From: Thermoguttaceae bacterium | GTDB lineage: Bacteria > Planctomycetota > Planctomycetia > Pirellulales > Thermoguttaceae | Direction: 5' to 3' | Assembly (NCBI GenBank): GCA_017436025.1 | Contig: JAFSDX010000132.1 | Coordinates: forward strand, 1-58,940 | Length of the DNA: 58,940 nt | Shown: piece after piece, positions 1 to 8,500 of the stretch | Layout: each line of letters begins with the position of its first letter | Position numbering within the stretch: the stretch's first letter is position 1 | Made by a program: the position numbers and the translations under genes | The notes under the pieces: model-generated | What the model saw: the letters and a program-made list of their open reading frames with translations, nothing else | What the model was told of the DNA's origin: nothing | Database searches by the model: none

Positions 1-89
1 AAACGCCCCAGCTTCTCCACTTTATCGGCAATCTTTTGGCGAGTGGCGTCCGCCAAAGAACCATGTCGCGCTTGAACTTGAATTTGCAT
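1..89 (-). CDS. hpf: Ribosome hibernation promoting factor (HPF/RaiA), N-terminus only
   Basis: A partial gene that runs off the left edge of the window. The 29 visible codons begin MQIQVQARHGSLADATRQ and continue to KVEKLG. This resembles the N-terminal strand and first helix of the HPF/RaiA fold (MQIxxxGRHxxITDALRxYVxxKLxKLER). HPF binds the 30S decoding region and dimerises or inactivates ribosomes in stationary phase. The ATG at 89 is preceded by a good Shine-Dalgarno (GGAG at 99-102, about 9 nt away). A second ATG at 96 is out of frame. Only the first third of a short HPF, or less of a long one, is visible, so the long/short class cannot be told. Confidence 0.62.
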   Translation of the reverse strand, partial: MQIQVQARHGSLADATRQKIADKVEKLGR

Positions 90-675
90 CTTTCATCTCT
101 CCTTCATACCCCCTAACGGAGGGGGACCGGGATCAAGATTTCCGAAACGTCGCGCTCTCGTCGTCGTTCCCCGTCTTTCGATATTTTAACGCGTTGTTTC
201 GTCCGCCGCGTTGGTCGGTTGTTTTCACTGCAAACCGAGTCGAACGCCGAAAAATATACGGCCTGCGGAAAAACGCGTTTAAATTCGCGACAAAATCCGT
301 ATTTTAGCGTCAAACGACGAAAAACGATTTTGCGCGTTCCAAGCCGGAATCCGAAAGCGATTCGCGCGTTATCGACGCTTCGCCTAAGGACAAGTTCGAA
401 ACGAGCGATTTTGAAACCCTCTCGCCTCGACATATGAATCTTATGCGAATAAGACGCGGATTGCAAGAAAAAATTTGCGCTTTTTCGCCGTTTTTAGAAA
501 AAAAGAGAAAAAAAACTCGAAAAAGCCGCCTTAAAACTTCGACAAAAATCCCATTTTAACATTTTGGCGAAAAAACAACCGTCGAGCGAAAACGCCGCGA
601 CGCTTCCGCTCGACTCTTAACGGCGCTTTGAACCGCCCGTTTCGATAATTTAGAGAATATGCGTTAAATAGGCAA
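90..675. other. Intergenic region, no convincing gene
   Basis: A 586-bp stretch between the hibernation factor and the radical SAM gene. The open frames here are Arg/Lys-rich and lack a ribosome site or any recognisable motif. On the minus strand a weak promoter-like pair (TTGCAA at 461-466, 17-nt spacer, TAAGAT at 438-443) points towards the hibernation factor, which would give a leader of about 340 nt. A hairpin at 570-614 may end the radical SAM transcript. Confidence 0.5.
570..614 (-). terminator. Possible terminator after the radical SAM gene
   Basis: Read on the minus strand, an 8-bp perfect stem (arms 607-614 and 581-588, GTCGAGCG/CGCTCGAC) with an 18-nt loop is followed, after five nucleotides, by six T residues at 570-575. 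It lies about 60 bp past the stop codon of the radical SAM gene. The gap between stem and T-run makes it an imperfect intrinsic terminator. Confidence 0.42.
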
Positions 676-1527
676 TTATTTCGAGTAAAAAACGTCGACC
701 GCAAGTCCGGTTTTTTCGCGAATCGTCGCCGCCAACGCGTCCATTTTCGCGTCGTCGAGCGCGACCGCTCGCGGTTCGGACGGAACGCGGGCGACGGTGT
801 AAAGTTGGACGCCGCCAACGTTTCCGCCGCCGTCGACGATTTCCTTGACCCGGTCGCAGTACCGCTCGATCTCGGCGTCGGTCGGCGCGGCGCCGTCCCA
901 AGATAGCGCGGCGGTTTGAATTTTGACGTTCCAACGTTTCGCCGCGAACGCAATATTTTCCAAAATCCGCTCGAACGGAACGGCGGTTCGGTCGATCGCC
1001 TTGACGCGCTGAGCGTCGCCGCCGTCGAGTTTCGCCCAAATTTCGCCGTTGTTCGCCGCCAAACGGTCGAGCGCTTCCGCGACGCGGGGTTCGGCGAGGA
1101 GAGTCGCGTTGGTGATGAGCGTCAACTTGACGGCGTCGAGCGAGAGCGTTTTTCGAACGTCGATCATCGCGTCGACCGCCGCGCCGAACTCCGGCGCCAA
1201 CGTCGGCTCGCCGTCGCCGCTGAACGCAAAGTCGCGCAAAACTCGTTTGCTTTCCGGCGTTTGCGCAAAGCGTTCGCAACGAAACAAGTCGCCCGAAACG
1301 GTCGTTTTCGCGACCGCTTCCAACTCGCGACGCATTAAGTCGACGTCGACCGCCGCGTCGGGGCGTCGTTCCGAACGGTCGACTTGACAATAAACGCAAC
1401 GGAAATTGCAACGTTTCGACGGGCTCAAATTAACGCCGATCGAAACGCCGTTTGCGCGGCGACTCACCACCGGATAAACGTACCGGAAATCTTGAAAATA
1501 ACTCGGGTGAAATTGCGTTAATTCCAA
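676..1527 (-). CDS. Radical SAM protein of unknown substrate
   Basis: A 283-residue radical SAM enzyme. The 4Fe-4S motif C-NFR-C-VY-C is at residues 40-47, followed by QVDRSE and by the SAM-binding GEPTL-type strand (SGDGEPTL). The preceding RYVYPVVSRRANGVSIGVNL segment is typical of a stand-alone bacterial group placed with COG0731. Substrate and pathway are not known to me. The frame is open upstream to a TTG at 1584. I prefer the TTG at 1527 because GAGGG lies about 6 nt before it and family members start close to the YVYPV segment. The gene stands alone, transcribed away from the 62-bp repeat array that sits immediately upstream. Confidence 0.8.
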   Translation of the reverse strand: MELTQFHPSYFQDFRYVYPVVSRRANGVSIGVNLSPSKRCNFRCVYCQVDRSERRPDAAVDVDLMRRELEAVAKTTVSGDLFRCERFAQTPESKRVLRDFAFSGDGEPTLAPEFGAAVDAMIDVRKTLSLDAVKLTLITNATLLAEPRVAEALDRLAANNGEIWAKLDGGDAQRVKAIDRTAVPFERILENIAFAAKRWNVKIQTAALSWDGAAPTDAEIERYCDRVKEIVDGGGNVGGVQLYTVARVPSEPRAVALDDAKMDALAATIREKTGLAVDVFYSK

Positions 1528-1531
1528 CGTC

Positions 1532-1537
1532 TTTCCC
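1532..1537 (-). promoter_or_regulatory. Shine-Dalgarno that decides a TTG start
   Basis: GAGGGA-like sequence about 6 nt before the TTG codon at 1527 of the radical SAM gene. No ATG or GTG with comparable spacing is available in this frame. Confidence 0.4.
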
Positions 1538-1603
1538 TCGCGTTCGTTTCTAACTAACTTTTTACTCAAATGCGGTCGACGCAACCCCGCCGACCACCCA
1601 AAC

Positions 1604-2063
1604 CGCCCAATTTAACGCTCGCCGGACGCCGCGACGGTCGACAAAATTCACCAAACAACGCAAAACGCCCAATTTAACGCTCGCCGGACGTCGCGACGGT
1701 CGACAAAATTCGCCAAATGACGCAAAACGCCCAATTTAACGCTCGCCGGACGTCGCGACGGTCGACAAAATTCGCCAAACGTCGCAAGTCGCCCAAATTA
1801 ACATTTTCCGAACGTCGCGACGGTCGACAAAATTCGCCAAATGGCGCAAAACGCCCAATTTAACGCTCGCCGGACGTCGCGACGGTCGACAAAATTCGCC
1901 AAACGTCGCAAGTCGCCCAAATTAACGTTTGCCGAACGTCGCGACGGTCGACAAAATTCGCCAAACGACGCAAAACGCCTCAATCAAAACGTCGACGACG
2001 ACAAACGGTCGACGGAATTAACCAAACCGCGCCAACCGCCTAAATTAACGCTTAACCGCGTCG
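1604..2063. repeat. 62-bp tandem repeat array
   Basis: Six copies in perfect 62-bp register begin at 1604, 1666, 1728, 1790, 1852 and 1914. Two decayed copies follow from 1976 and about 2037. Every good copy holds an invariant core around GACGGTCGACAAAATTC, preceded in most copies by the self-complementary CGTCGCGACG. Copy edges come in two versions (GCTCGCCGGACG versus GTTTGCCGAACG type). Copies 3-4 and 5-6 form a 124-bp higher-order repeat, so pairs were amplified. The period is not a multiple of three, and stops occur in several frames, so it is non-coding. It fills the gap between the sialidase stop and the radical SAM start. Confidence 0.93.
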
Positions 2064-2066
2064 CTT

Positions 2067-3287
2067 TCACTTCGCGCCGGTCGCTTTGTTGACCAAAATC
2101 TTCAAGCGCCCGACCTCGGAAACGATTTTGCCCGCCGCGACGTCCGCCTCGGCAAAGCGCGCGGCGTAAATTTCGCGCTCGCCGTAACGGTCGAAGTCGT
2201 ATGTAACGAAAATCGTTCCGTCCTCCGTTTGCCCGCCGTCCGGGTAGGAAACGTTGTTCCGCTCGTCCAAAACGAGTCCGCCGCTCCAAGTCGCGCCGTC
2301 GTCGGTCGAGAGAAACGCCGCCATTCGCGACCGCCCGACGTCGGCGTCGATCGGGCCATTTTTCACCAGCAAAAGCGCGCCGGATTTCAAACGACGAACG
2401 AAAAATCGCGACGACGTATGCTTAATTTTCGCCGGAACGACCGGCGTCCAAGTCGCGCCGCCGTCGGTCGAAAACGATTCGCCGATCCCGAACGTCGTTC
2501 GGTTCAGGAGCCAAAGCGTTCCGTCCTTTTTCTCGACGAGGCAGTGTTCGTCGAAGATCGAAACGTCGCGCGGAACTTCGGCCCGACCGTAAAAGTCGAG
2601 CGTTTCGCCGCCGTCGGTCGAGACGTAAACCGCCGCGCCTCGGAGCTTTTCGTCGATTTTATATTTCGAGTCAAACCGCCAAATCGCGACCGGGAAGAGC
2701 CGACGGTTCTTCGAGTCGACGAGCGGTTTCCCCATCATAATACCGTTCGAAAGGCGGCGCGGTTCGCTCCAAACGGCGTCGACGCCGGCTTCCGGGTTCT
2801 CGGTCGTTATCGCCCAAACGCCGACGCGACCGTCCCAAATCGACGGGTTGAACGTCGACTCTTCCCCTTGCGCCCAAAAGAGCCAAAGTTTGCCGTTCGG
2901 GTCGCTCCAGATCGCCGGGTCGAACGCGCGAACGTTCCCAGGCGGGTCGATCGCCAAAATCGGTTTCGACCAAGTTTCGCCGCCGTCGCCGCTATGCGCC
3001 AGCAGAACGAAATTTTCGCCGCACTCGCCGCCGCCCCCGGAATACCAACAGACCCAAACGCCGCCGTCGCGCGAAACTTCGAGACTCGGAATCCCTTGCC
3101 AACGTCGGTTAACGTCCGAATACTTCTCCGGAACCGGTCGCAAAATCGGAGGCGCCGCCAACGGATTCGCCGTCGACTCGGCTTCTTGCGCTTCCGCGTT
3201 CGCGCTCAAGCCGTTGAATCCCGCGCCAAAAAACAATAATTGAAGAGACAATAACGTAAAAAGAGTGTAAAGCGTCGTTTTTTTCAT
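2067..3287 (-). CDS. Secreted exo-alpha-sialidase-like BNR-repeat protein
   Basis: A 406-residue secreted protein predicted to have a six-bladed beta-propeller fold of the sialidase superfamily. The first ~34 residues are a signal peptide (MKKTTLYTLFTLLSLQLLFF, cleavage near ANA-EA). Asp-box (S/T-x-D-x-G-x-x-W) repeats are seen as SGDGGETW, STDGGETL, STDGGATW and STDDGATW. Members hydrolyse terminal sialic acids or related sugars from glycans, but the canonical FRIP motif is not clear here, so the exact substrate is open. The ATG at 3287 has GGGGGA a few nt upstream. The gene appears monocistronic. It ends at the edge of the 62-bp array. Confidence 0.82.
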   Translation of the reverse strand: MKKTTLYTLFTLLSLQLLFFGAGFNGLSANAEAQEAESTANPLAAPPILRPVPEKYSDVNRRWQGIPSLEVSRDGGVWVCWYSGGGGECGENFVLLAHSGDGGETWSKPILAIDPPGNVRAFDPAIWSDPNGKLWLFWAQGEESTFNPSIWDGRVGVWAITTENPEAGVDAVWSEPRRLSNGIMMGKPLVDSKNRRLFPVAIWRFDSKYKIDEKLRGAAVYVSTDGGETLDFYGRAEVPRDVSIFDEHCLVEKKDGTLWLLNRTTFGIGESFSTDGGATWTPVVPAKIKHTSSRFFVRRLKSGALLLVKNGPIDADVGRSRMAAFLSTDDGATWSGGLVLDERNNVSYPDGGQTEDGTIFVTYDFDRYGEREIYAARFAEADVAAGKIVSEVGRLKILVNKATGAK

Positions 3288-3357
3288 TTCGTCCCCCGGC
3301 GTCGACGCAAAAAGCGCGTCGTTTTGTTAAATTAAGCGAAATAAACAAAATAGGGAA

Positions 3358-3437
3358 AGCGAGGAAGCCAAAAAACGCCTCCTCGAAGACGCTCCGACGC
3401 GAAACGCTCCGGACAAGCGCCGCCGTTTCGCGTCGGA
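3358..3437 (-). terminator. Double hairpin terminator after ilvC
   Basis: Minus-strand RNA would form a perfect 14-bp stem (arms 3424-3437 and 3393-3406, TCCGACGCGAAACG with its complement). A second stem at about 3358-3384 (CGAGGAGGC/GCTTCCTCG with one G-T pair) carries a T-run in its loop. Both lie just past the ilvC stop at 3478. Confidence 0.55.
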
Positions 3438-3477
3438 ATAATCGCCGTTTAGAACGGAATTCTAAATCAAACCGAAA

Positions 3478-4485
3478 TTAGAATTCTTTCGCGTCGATCC
3501 AAGACATCATTTTGCGGAGGCGCTTACCGACTTGTTCGATTTGGTGATCGTGTTCGGCGGCGCGGGTGCGCTTGAAGAACGGCGCGTTGACTTGGTTTTC
3601 GAGGAGGAAGTCGCGAGCGAAGACGCCGTTTTGGATTTCTTCCAAAATCTTCTTCATTTCCTTCTTCGCTTCCGGGCCGACGACGCGCGGGCCGCGGGTG
3701 TAGTCGCCGTATTCGGCGGTGTTCGAAACGCTGTAACGCATATAGTTCAGGCCGCCTTGGTAGAACAAGTCGACGATGAGCTTCATTTCGTGCATGCATT
3801 CGAAGTACGCCATTTCCGGTTGGTAACCGGCTTCGACGAGGGTTTCGAACCCGGCCTTGATGAGGGCGCTAACGCCGCCGCAGAGAACGGCTTGTTCGCC
3901 GAAGAGGTCGGTTTCGGTTTCTTCTTTAAAGGTCGTTTGGATGACGCCGCCCTTGGTGCCGCCGATCCCCTTCGCGTAAGCGAGACCGATCGCTTTTTCG
4001 CGTTCGCCGCATTGATCGTCGAGCGCGATCAAGCACGGGACGCCGCCGCCCTTGACGTATTCCGAACGAACCAAGTGGCCCGGGCCCTTCGGCGCGATCA
4101 TAATGGCGCGGTTCGATTTCGGGAGGTCGAATTGGCCGTAATGGACGTTGAAGCCGTGCGTCGCGAGGATGATCGCGCCTTCCTTGAGGTTGTCGCGGAT
4201 GCTTTCGCGGTAGACTTTGCCTTGGACTTCGTCCGGGAGGGTGATGACGATAATGTCGGCTTGTTTGACGGCTTCGGCGACGCACGGAATCGGTTCGAAA
4301 CCGGCTTCCTTCGCGAGACGATAGTTGTCGGAACCTTCGCGTTGGCAAACGATGACGTTGCAGCCGCTGTCGCGGAGGTTTTGCGCGTGCGCGTGCCCTT
4401 GCGAACCGTAACCGATAATCGCGATCGTCATATCCTTCAAGACGGAAAGATCGGCGTCGTTTTCATAATAAACCGTAGCAGCCAT
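3478..4485 (-). CDS. ilvC: Ketol-acid reductoisomerase
   Basis: Class I ketol-acid reductoisomerase, 335 residues, the usual short-form length. It converts 2-acetolactate (or 2-aceto-2-hydroxybutyrate) to the dihydroxy acid with Mg2+ and NAD(P)H, the second common step of valine, leucine and isoleucine synthesis in the cytosol. The Rossmann motif [13 protein letters not shown] lies near residue 25. The knotted C-terminal domain carries the metal ligands in the [12 protein letters not shown] and [16 protein letters not shown] stretches. The ATG at 4485 has GGAG 9 nt upstream. It follows ilvN by 189 bp on the same strand, probably as an ilvN-ilvC operon. The large subunit gene ilvB is not in the window. 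Confidence 0.97.
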   Translation of the reverse strand: MAATVYYENDADLSVLKDMTIAIIGYGSQGHAHAQNLRDSGCNVIVCQREGSDNYRLAKEAGFEPIPCVAEAVKQADIIVITLPDEVQGKVYRESIRDNLKEGAIILATHGFNVHYGQFDLPKSNRAIMIAPKGPGHLVRSEYVKGGGVPCLIALDDQCGEREKAIGLAYAKGIGGTKGGVIQTTFKEETETDLFGEQAVLCGGVSALIKAGFETLVEAGYQPEMAYFECMHEMKLIVDLFYQGGLNYMRYSVSNTAEYGDYTRGPRVVGPEAKKEMKKILEEIQNGVFARDFLLENQVNAPFFKRTRAAEHDHQIEQVGKRLRKMMSWIDAKEF

Positions 4486-4633
4486 TGGCCCTAACTCCTC
4501 AAATTTTAAAGTGTTATTCTTGCGCGACCGACGTTTCGTTTTTGCGTTGAAGAACGCGACGCGGCGTTCGGACGCGACCGTTTCATTTTCGTTTCTTTTA
4601 TTTTTTCGCGTTATTTCGCGTTTTTTTTCTTTT

Positions 4634-4687
4634 CCGCGCTATTCGTTTTTTCCGCGCTATTCGTTTTTTCCGCGCTATTCGTTCGAG
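4634..4687. repeat. 18-bp triplication covering the ilvN stop codon
   Basis: Three 18-bp units start at 4634, 4652 and 4670 on the plus strand (CCGCGCTATTCGTTTTTT). On the coding (minus) strand each unit contains the in-frame series Asn-Glu-stop, so the ilvN C-terminus and TAG stop are repeated three times in frame. This looks like replication slippage at the end of ilvN. Confidence 0.9.
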
Positions 4688-5175
4688 TCGGCGTCTTTGA
4701 CGTCGCCTCGCGGCGCGGCGATGCAACCGGAACGGGTCAAGCCGACGATTTTATAAGGCGCCAACGCCTCAATAAACGCGTCGATTTTCGCGCCGTCGCC
4801 GCTAATTTCAATAAGAAGCGATTTCGGGGCGACGTCGACGACCTGCGCGCGGAAAATCTCGACCAACTCGAGAATTTCGCGCCGCTCGCTCCGCTCCGCC
4901 TCGACGCGCACCAACGCCAAGTCGCGCTCGACGTGTTCGACGCGGGAAAGGTTGACGGTCTCGACGACGGTAACGAGCTTTTGCAGTTGGCTCTCCACCT
5001 GTCGCACCAACTCTTCGTCGACGTTCAGGACGATCGTCATCCGAGAAAAACGCGGGTCTTCCGTCGCGCCGACCGTTAAACTGTCGACGTTGTAACCGCG
5101 CGACGCCAACAAACCGGCGACGTGCGAAAGGACGCCGGACGCGTTCTGCACTAAAATCGAAATAACGTTTCTCAT
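4675..5175 (-). CDS. ilvN: Acetolactate synthase small (regulatory) subunit
   Basis: A 166-residue regulatory subunit of acetohydroxyacid synthase (IlvN/IlvH). An N-terminal ACT domain occupies residues ~3-75 (VISILVQNASGVLSHVAGLL, then RGYNVDSLTVG), followed by the ALS_ss C-terminal domain ending GLTRSGCIAAPRG. It binds valine and controls the catalytic IlvB subunit, which is not encoded here. Length is normal. A good sigma-70 promoter lies about 85-110 bp upstream. The Shine-Dalgarno is weak (GAAGAACGAG). The stop codon is embedded in an 18-bp repeat, giving two further in-frame TAG codons downstream. Confidence 0.95.
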   Translation of the reverse strand: MRNVISILVQNASGVLSHVAGLLASRGYNVDSLTVGATEDPRFSRMTIVLNVDEELVRQVESQLQKLVTVVETVNLSRVEHVERDLALVRVEAERSERREILELVEIFRAQVVDVAPKSLLIEISGDGAKIDAFIEALAPYKIVGLTRSGCIAAPRGDVKDADSNE

Positions 5176-5260
5176 TTTTTACTCGTTCTTCGCAATCGAA
5201 ATTTTTTTCGCCGGGTCGACGCCGGAGCGCGCGGACGTCGGCGTCTCGATGAATTTCTTC

Positions 5261-5288
5261 ATTATACCCCCGCAAGAAATATTGACAA
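5261..5288 (-). promoter_or_regulatory. Sigma-70 promoter for ilvN-ilvC
   Basis: Minus-strand TTGTCA (5288-5283), 16-nt spacer, then a perfect TATAAT (5266-5261). The predicted start near 5254 leaves a leader of about 80 nt before ilvN. No obvious attenuator hairpin or branched-chain codon run is seen in the leader. Confidence 0.7.
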
Positions 5289-5492
5289 GCGCGGAACCGG
5301 TCAACAACGCGTAAAAAAAGAATTGAAGTCGGTTTTTTCTTCAAGAAATTCCGTTTTAAGTTACCCTCGTCTAATCTTGGCCTCTTTCTCCGCTAAATTA
5401 AGCAAGCGGCGCAAAATAGGCAATTTTCCCACCAATCGCAAAGAAACGTTTAGTCGGCGCAACCTAGGCAAGAAACGCAAACTTTAACGTCA

Positions 5493-5524
5493 AGCGCCGT
5501 CAAGTTTGTTCTCTCGACGGCGCT
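5493..5524 (-). terminator. Hairpin after uvrA
   Basis: A 9-bp perfect stem (AGCGCCGTC at 5493-5501 with GACGGCGCT at 5516-5524) lies 16 bp past the uvrA stop. No strong T-run follows, so it may be a transcript-end hairpin or a Rho-assisted site. Confidence 0.38.
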
Positions 5525-5539
5525 CGAACGCGCTTTTCG

Positions 5540-8500
5540 TCAACGTTGCGCCAACGCTTTGGCGAGGTAAGGCCCGGTTTTCGACGCCGGATTTTGCGCG
5601 ATCTGCTCCGGCGTTCCTTCGGCGATAATCGTCCCGCCTTCGTCGGCGGCGCCGGGGCCCAGCTCGATAATATAGTCGGCCGCGCGCATCGTTTGCAGGT
5701 TGTGTTCGACGACGATCAACGAATTGCCCGTTTCGAGGAGCGCGTTGAAACCGTCGAGCAACTGCACGACGTCGGCAAAGTGCAAGCCGGTCGTCGGCTC
5801 GTCGAGGATGAACAAACACGGGCCCTTGCGAGCGTCCGAGAGGCGCGCCGCCAACTTCAATCGCTGCGACTCGCCGCCGGAAAGAGTGTTCGCCGGTTGT
5901 CCGAGCCGCAAATAGTCGAGCCCGACGTCGCAAAGGCGCTTCAGTTTCTGCTGAATTTTCGGCTGACCGCGGAAGAACGAAAACGCCTCGCGCGCCGTCA
6001 TATCGAGCGCTTCGGCGATGTTGCGTCCTCGGTACGTTACGTCCAAAATACTCCGCTGGTAACGGCGACCGTTGCAGAGCGGACAACGAACGTACACGTC
6101 GGCCATAAACTGCATATCGACCGCTAAAAAGCCTTCGCCCTTGCACGCGTTGCAGCGCCCGCCGTCGACGTTAAAGCTGAAATACCCGGCGTTGAAACCG
6201 GCGGCTTTCGCGTCGGGCGTTTCGGCGTACAGCGCGCGAATATCGTCGAAAATTTTCAAGTACGTTACCGGATTCGATCGCGGCGAACGTCCGATCGGCG
6301 TTTGATCGATCAGCGCGACCTCGTCGAGTTGGTCGTATCCGAGCAATTTTTCATACGGCAGGCCCTTCGGCGCGGCGGCGTCCGTCCCGAGTTTCGCGCA
6401 GAGCGCCGGGTAAAGCGTCTCCTGCACCAACGTGCTTTTGCCGGCTCCGCTAACGCCCGCGACGACGCACAAAACGCCGAGCGGAAAGACCGCGTTCACG
6501 TTCTTTAGGTTGTGTCCGGACGCGCCGACGACTTCCAAAAATCCGCGTTCCAAAATGCGTCGACGCGGAATCCCGCCCCCGACGCGGCGCCCCGAAAGAT
6601 AACTTCCGGTCAGCGAGTCCGGCGACGCTTTCATTTCGTCGATCGTCCCTTCAAAGACGACGCGCCCGCCGTTTTGCCCGGCTTCCGGCCCGATTTCAAC
6701 GACGCGATCCGCCGCTTCGAGAATCGTCTCGTCGTGTTCGACGACGATAACGGTGTTCCCTCGGTCGCGCAAGCCTTCGAGCGATTCGAGGAGCCGCTCC
6801 GTGTCTTGCGGGTGCAAACCGACGGTCGGCTCGTCGAGAACGTAAAGCATATCGACGAGATTCGAACCGAGCGTCGAAGTCAAGCTAACGCGCCGCTGTT
6901 CGCCGGAACTGAGCGTTTTCATCGGACGGTCGAGCGTCAAATAACCGAGCCCGACTTGCTCGAGATACTTCAAACGGGCCCGCGTCTGCTCGAACGCGAT
7001 TTTGCCGACCTTGCGCTTCCACGGCGAAAGCTCCCAAGAGTCGATCGTTTTCAAAATTTGCGAAATCGGCGCCGACGACAGGTCGTAAATGCTTTTACCG
7101 CCGATTTTTACCGAAAGCGCTTCTTGACGCAGGCGCGCGCCTTCGCACATCGGGCACGTTCGGTAACATCGCCAACGACTCAAGAAGACGCGAATATGCA
7201 TCTTGTATTTTTGCTTTTGCAGGCGAATGAAGAAACCGTTAAGGCCTTCGTATCCGAGCCGCCGCGAACCGTTGAGGAGCAAATTTAGCTCTCTGCGGGT
7301 CAACTCCGAAAACGGGACGCGCGTTCGGACGCCAAGTTCGTCGGCGATCGCCAAAAAGCGTTTCAAATTATCGCGGTAAGCGGCGCTGTTCCAAGGCGCG
7401 ACGGCGCCGTCGTGTATCGACCGATTTTTGTTCGGGAAAATCAGGTCGAAATCGAGCGCCATCAGGTTGCCGAACCCTTCGCAACACGGACAGGCGCCGA
7501 GCGGACTGTTGAAGCTGAACAACTTCGGCTCGATCGACGGGAACTCGACGCCGCAGTCTTCGCAGCGCGTTCGACGGCTGAATCCGACGAGCGTCCAACG
7601 TTCGCCGTCGAGTTCGAACGCCGTCCCGGTTCGCGTCCGCTCGACCGTTTCGTCGTTTTCGTCGCGAGTTTTCAACGTCGCGTCTCCCTCGACGAAGACC
7701 CAGCACCGCGAATCGCCGTACGCGAGCGCCGTTTCGACCGCCTCGAAGAGCCGCTCGTTCGACGTTTTCCCGACCTTCGCGCGGTCGACGACAAAGTAAA
7801 TCGGCGGCGCGCCCGGCGCTTTCTTGATTTCGTTGCGTCGCCGGAGGTATTGGAGCAACGCGCCGTCTTCGCCGTCCGGATCGATCGTTAAAAGTCGCGA
7901 CTGCGTTTTCGTTTCGCCGTTGTTCGCGCCGTTTTCGAAACCGTTTTCCTCGTTTTCCGCGTCATCCGACGTTTTTTTCCGCCCGCGTCGCGCTTTCGGT
8001 TTCGCGTTTTCCTTCGTTTCGCCTTCGGTTTCCTCGGCGGCTTCGCTCTCGCCCCAATCGTCGACGACGCCGTCGGCGAAAGCCGCGTCGAACTCGTCGA
8101 TTTCGCCGTCGGCGTCGCGCGCCGCGACCTCGTCCAAGCGTTCGTCGTCGACTTCGCCGTCGTTTTTCGCGCCGCCCAACTCGGTTTCGTCGTCCGACGA
8201 GCGGAGCCCGTACTCGGCGAACTCCTCCTCGTCCGACGGGGTCGCCGCCGCCAAATAAAGGAGCCGCGCTTCGGCGTATTTTTGGATCGGAACCCCGCCG
8301 GGATCGTCTAAGTTGAACGACTCGCCGAGCGCGACGCCGCGACGAAAGCCCTTTTCCTTCCACTCGGCTTCAAAATCGGGTTTCGAAGCGCGCAAGCTCT
8401 CGGTCGACGGCGAAAAAGCGACGAGAACCCGCGTTCCCTCGGCCAAACCGCTCAACGCGTCGACGATTCCTTGCGGCGAGTCGCGACGCACTTCCCGACC

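Noticed and set aside
113..466. 117-codon frame in the first intergenic region
   Set aside because: Arg/Phe/Val-rich, no ribosome site and no recognisable domain.
1604..1975. CRISPR array
   Set aside because: The whole 62-bp unit repeats with only slight drift. There are no unique spacers and no cas genes, so this is a plain tandem repeat.
5179..5262. 27-codon frame as an ilv leader peptide
   Set aside because: Its ATG overlaps the TATAAT box of the ilvN promoter, so it would lie upstream of the transcript start, and it has no run of Val/Leu/Ile codons.
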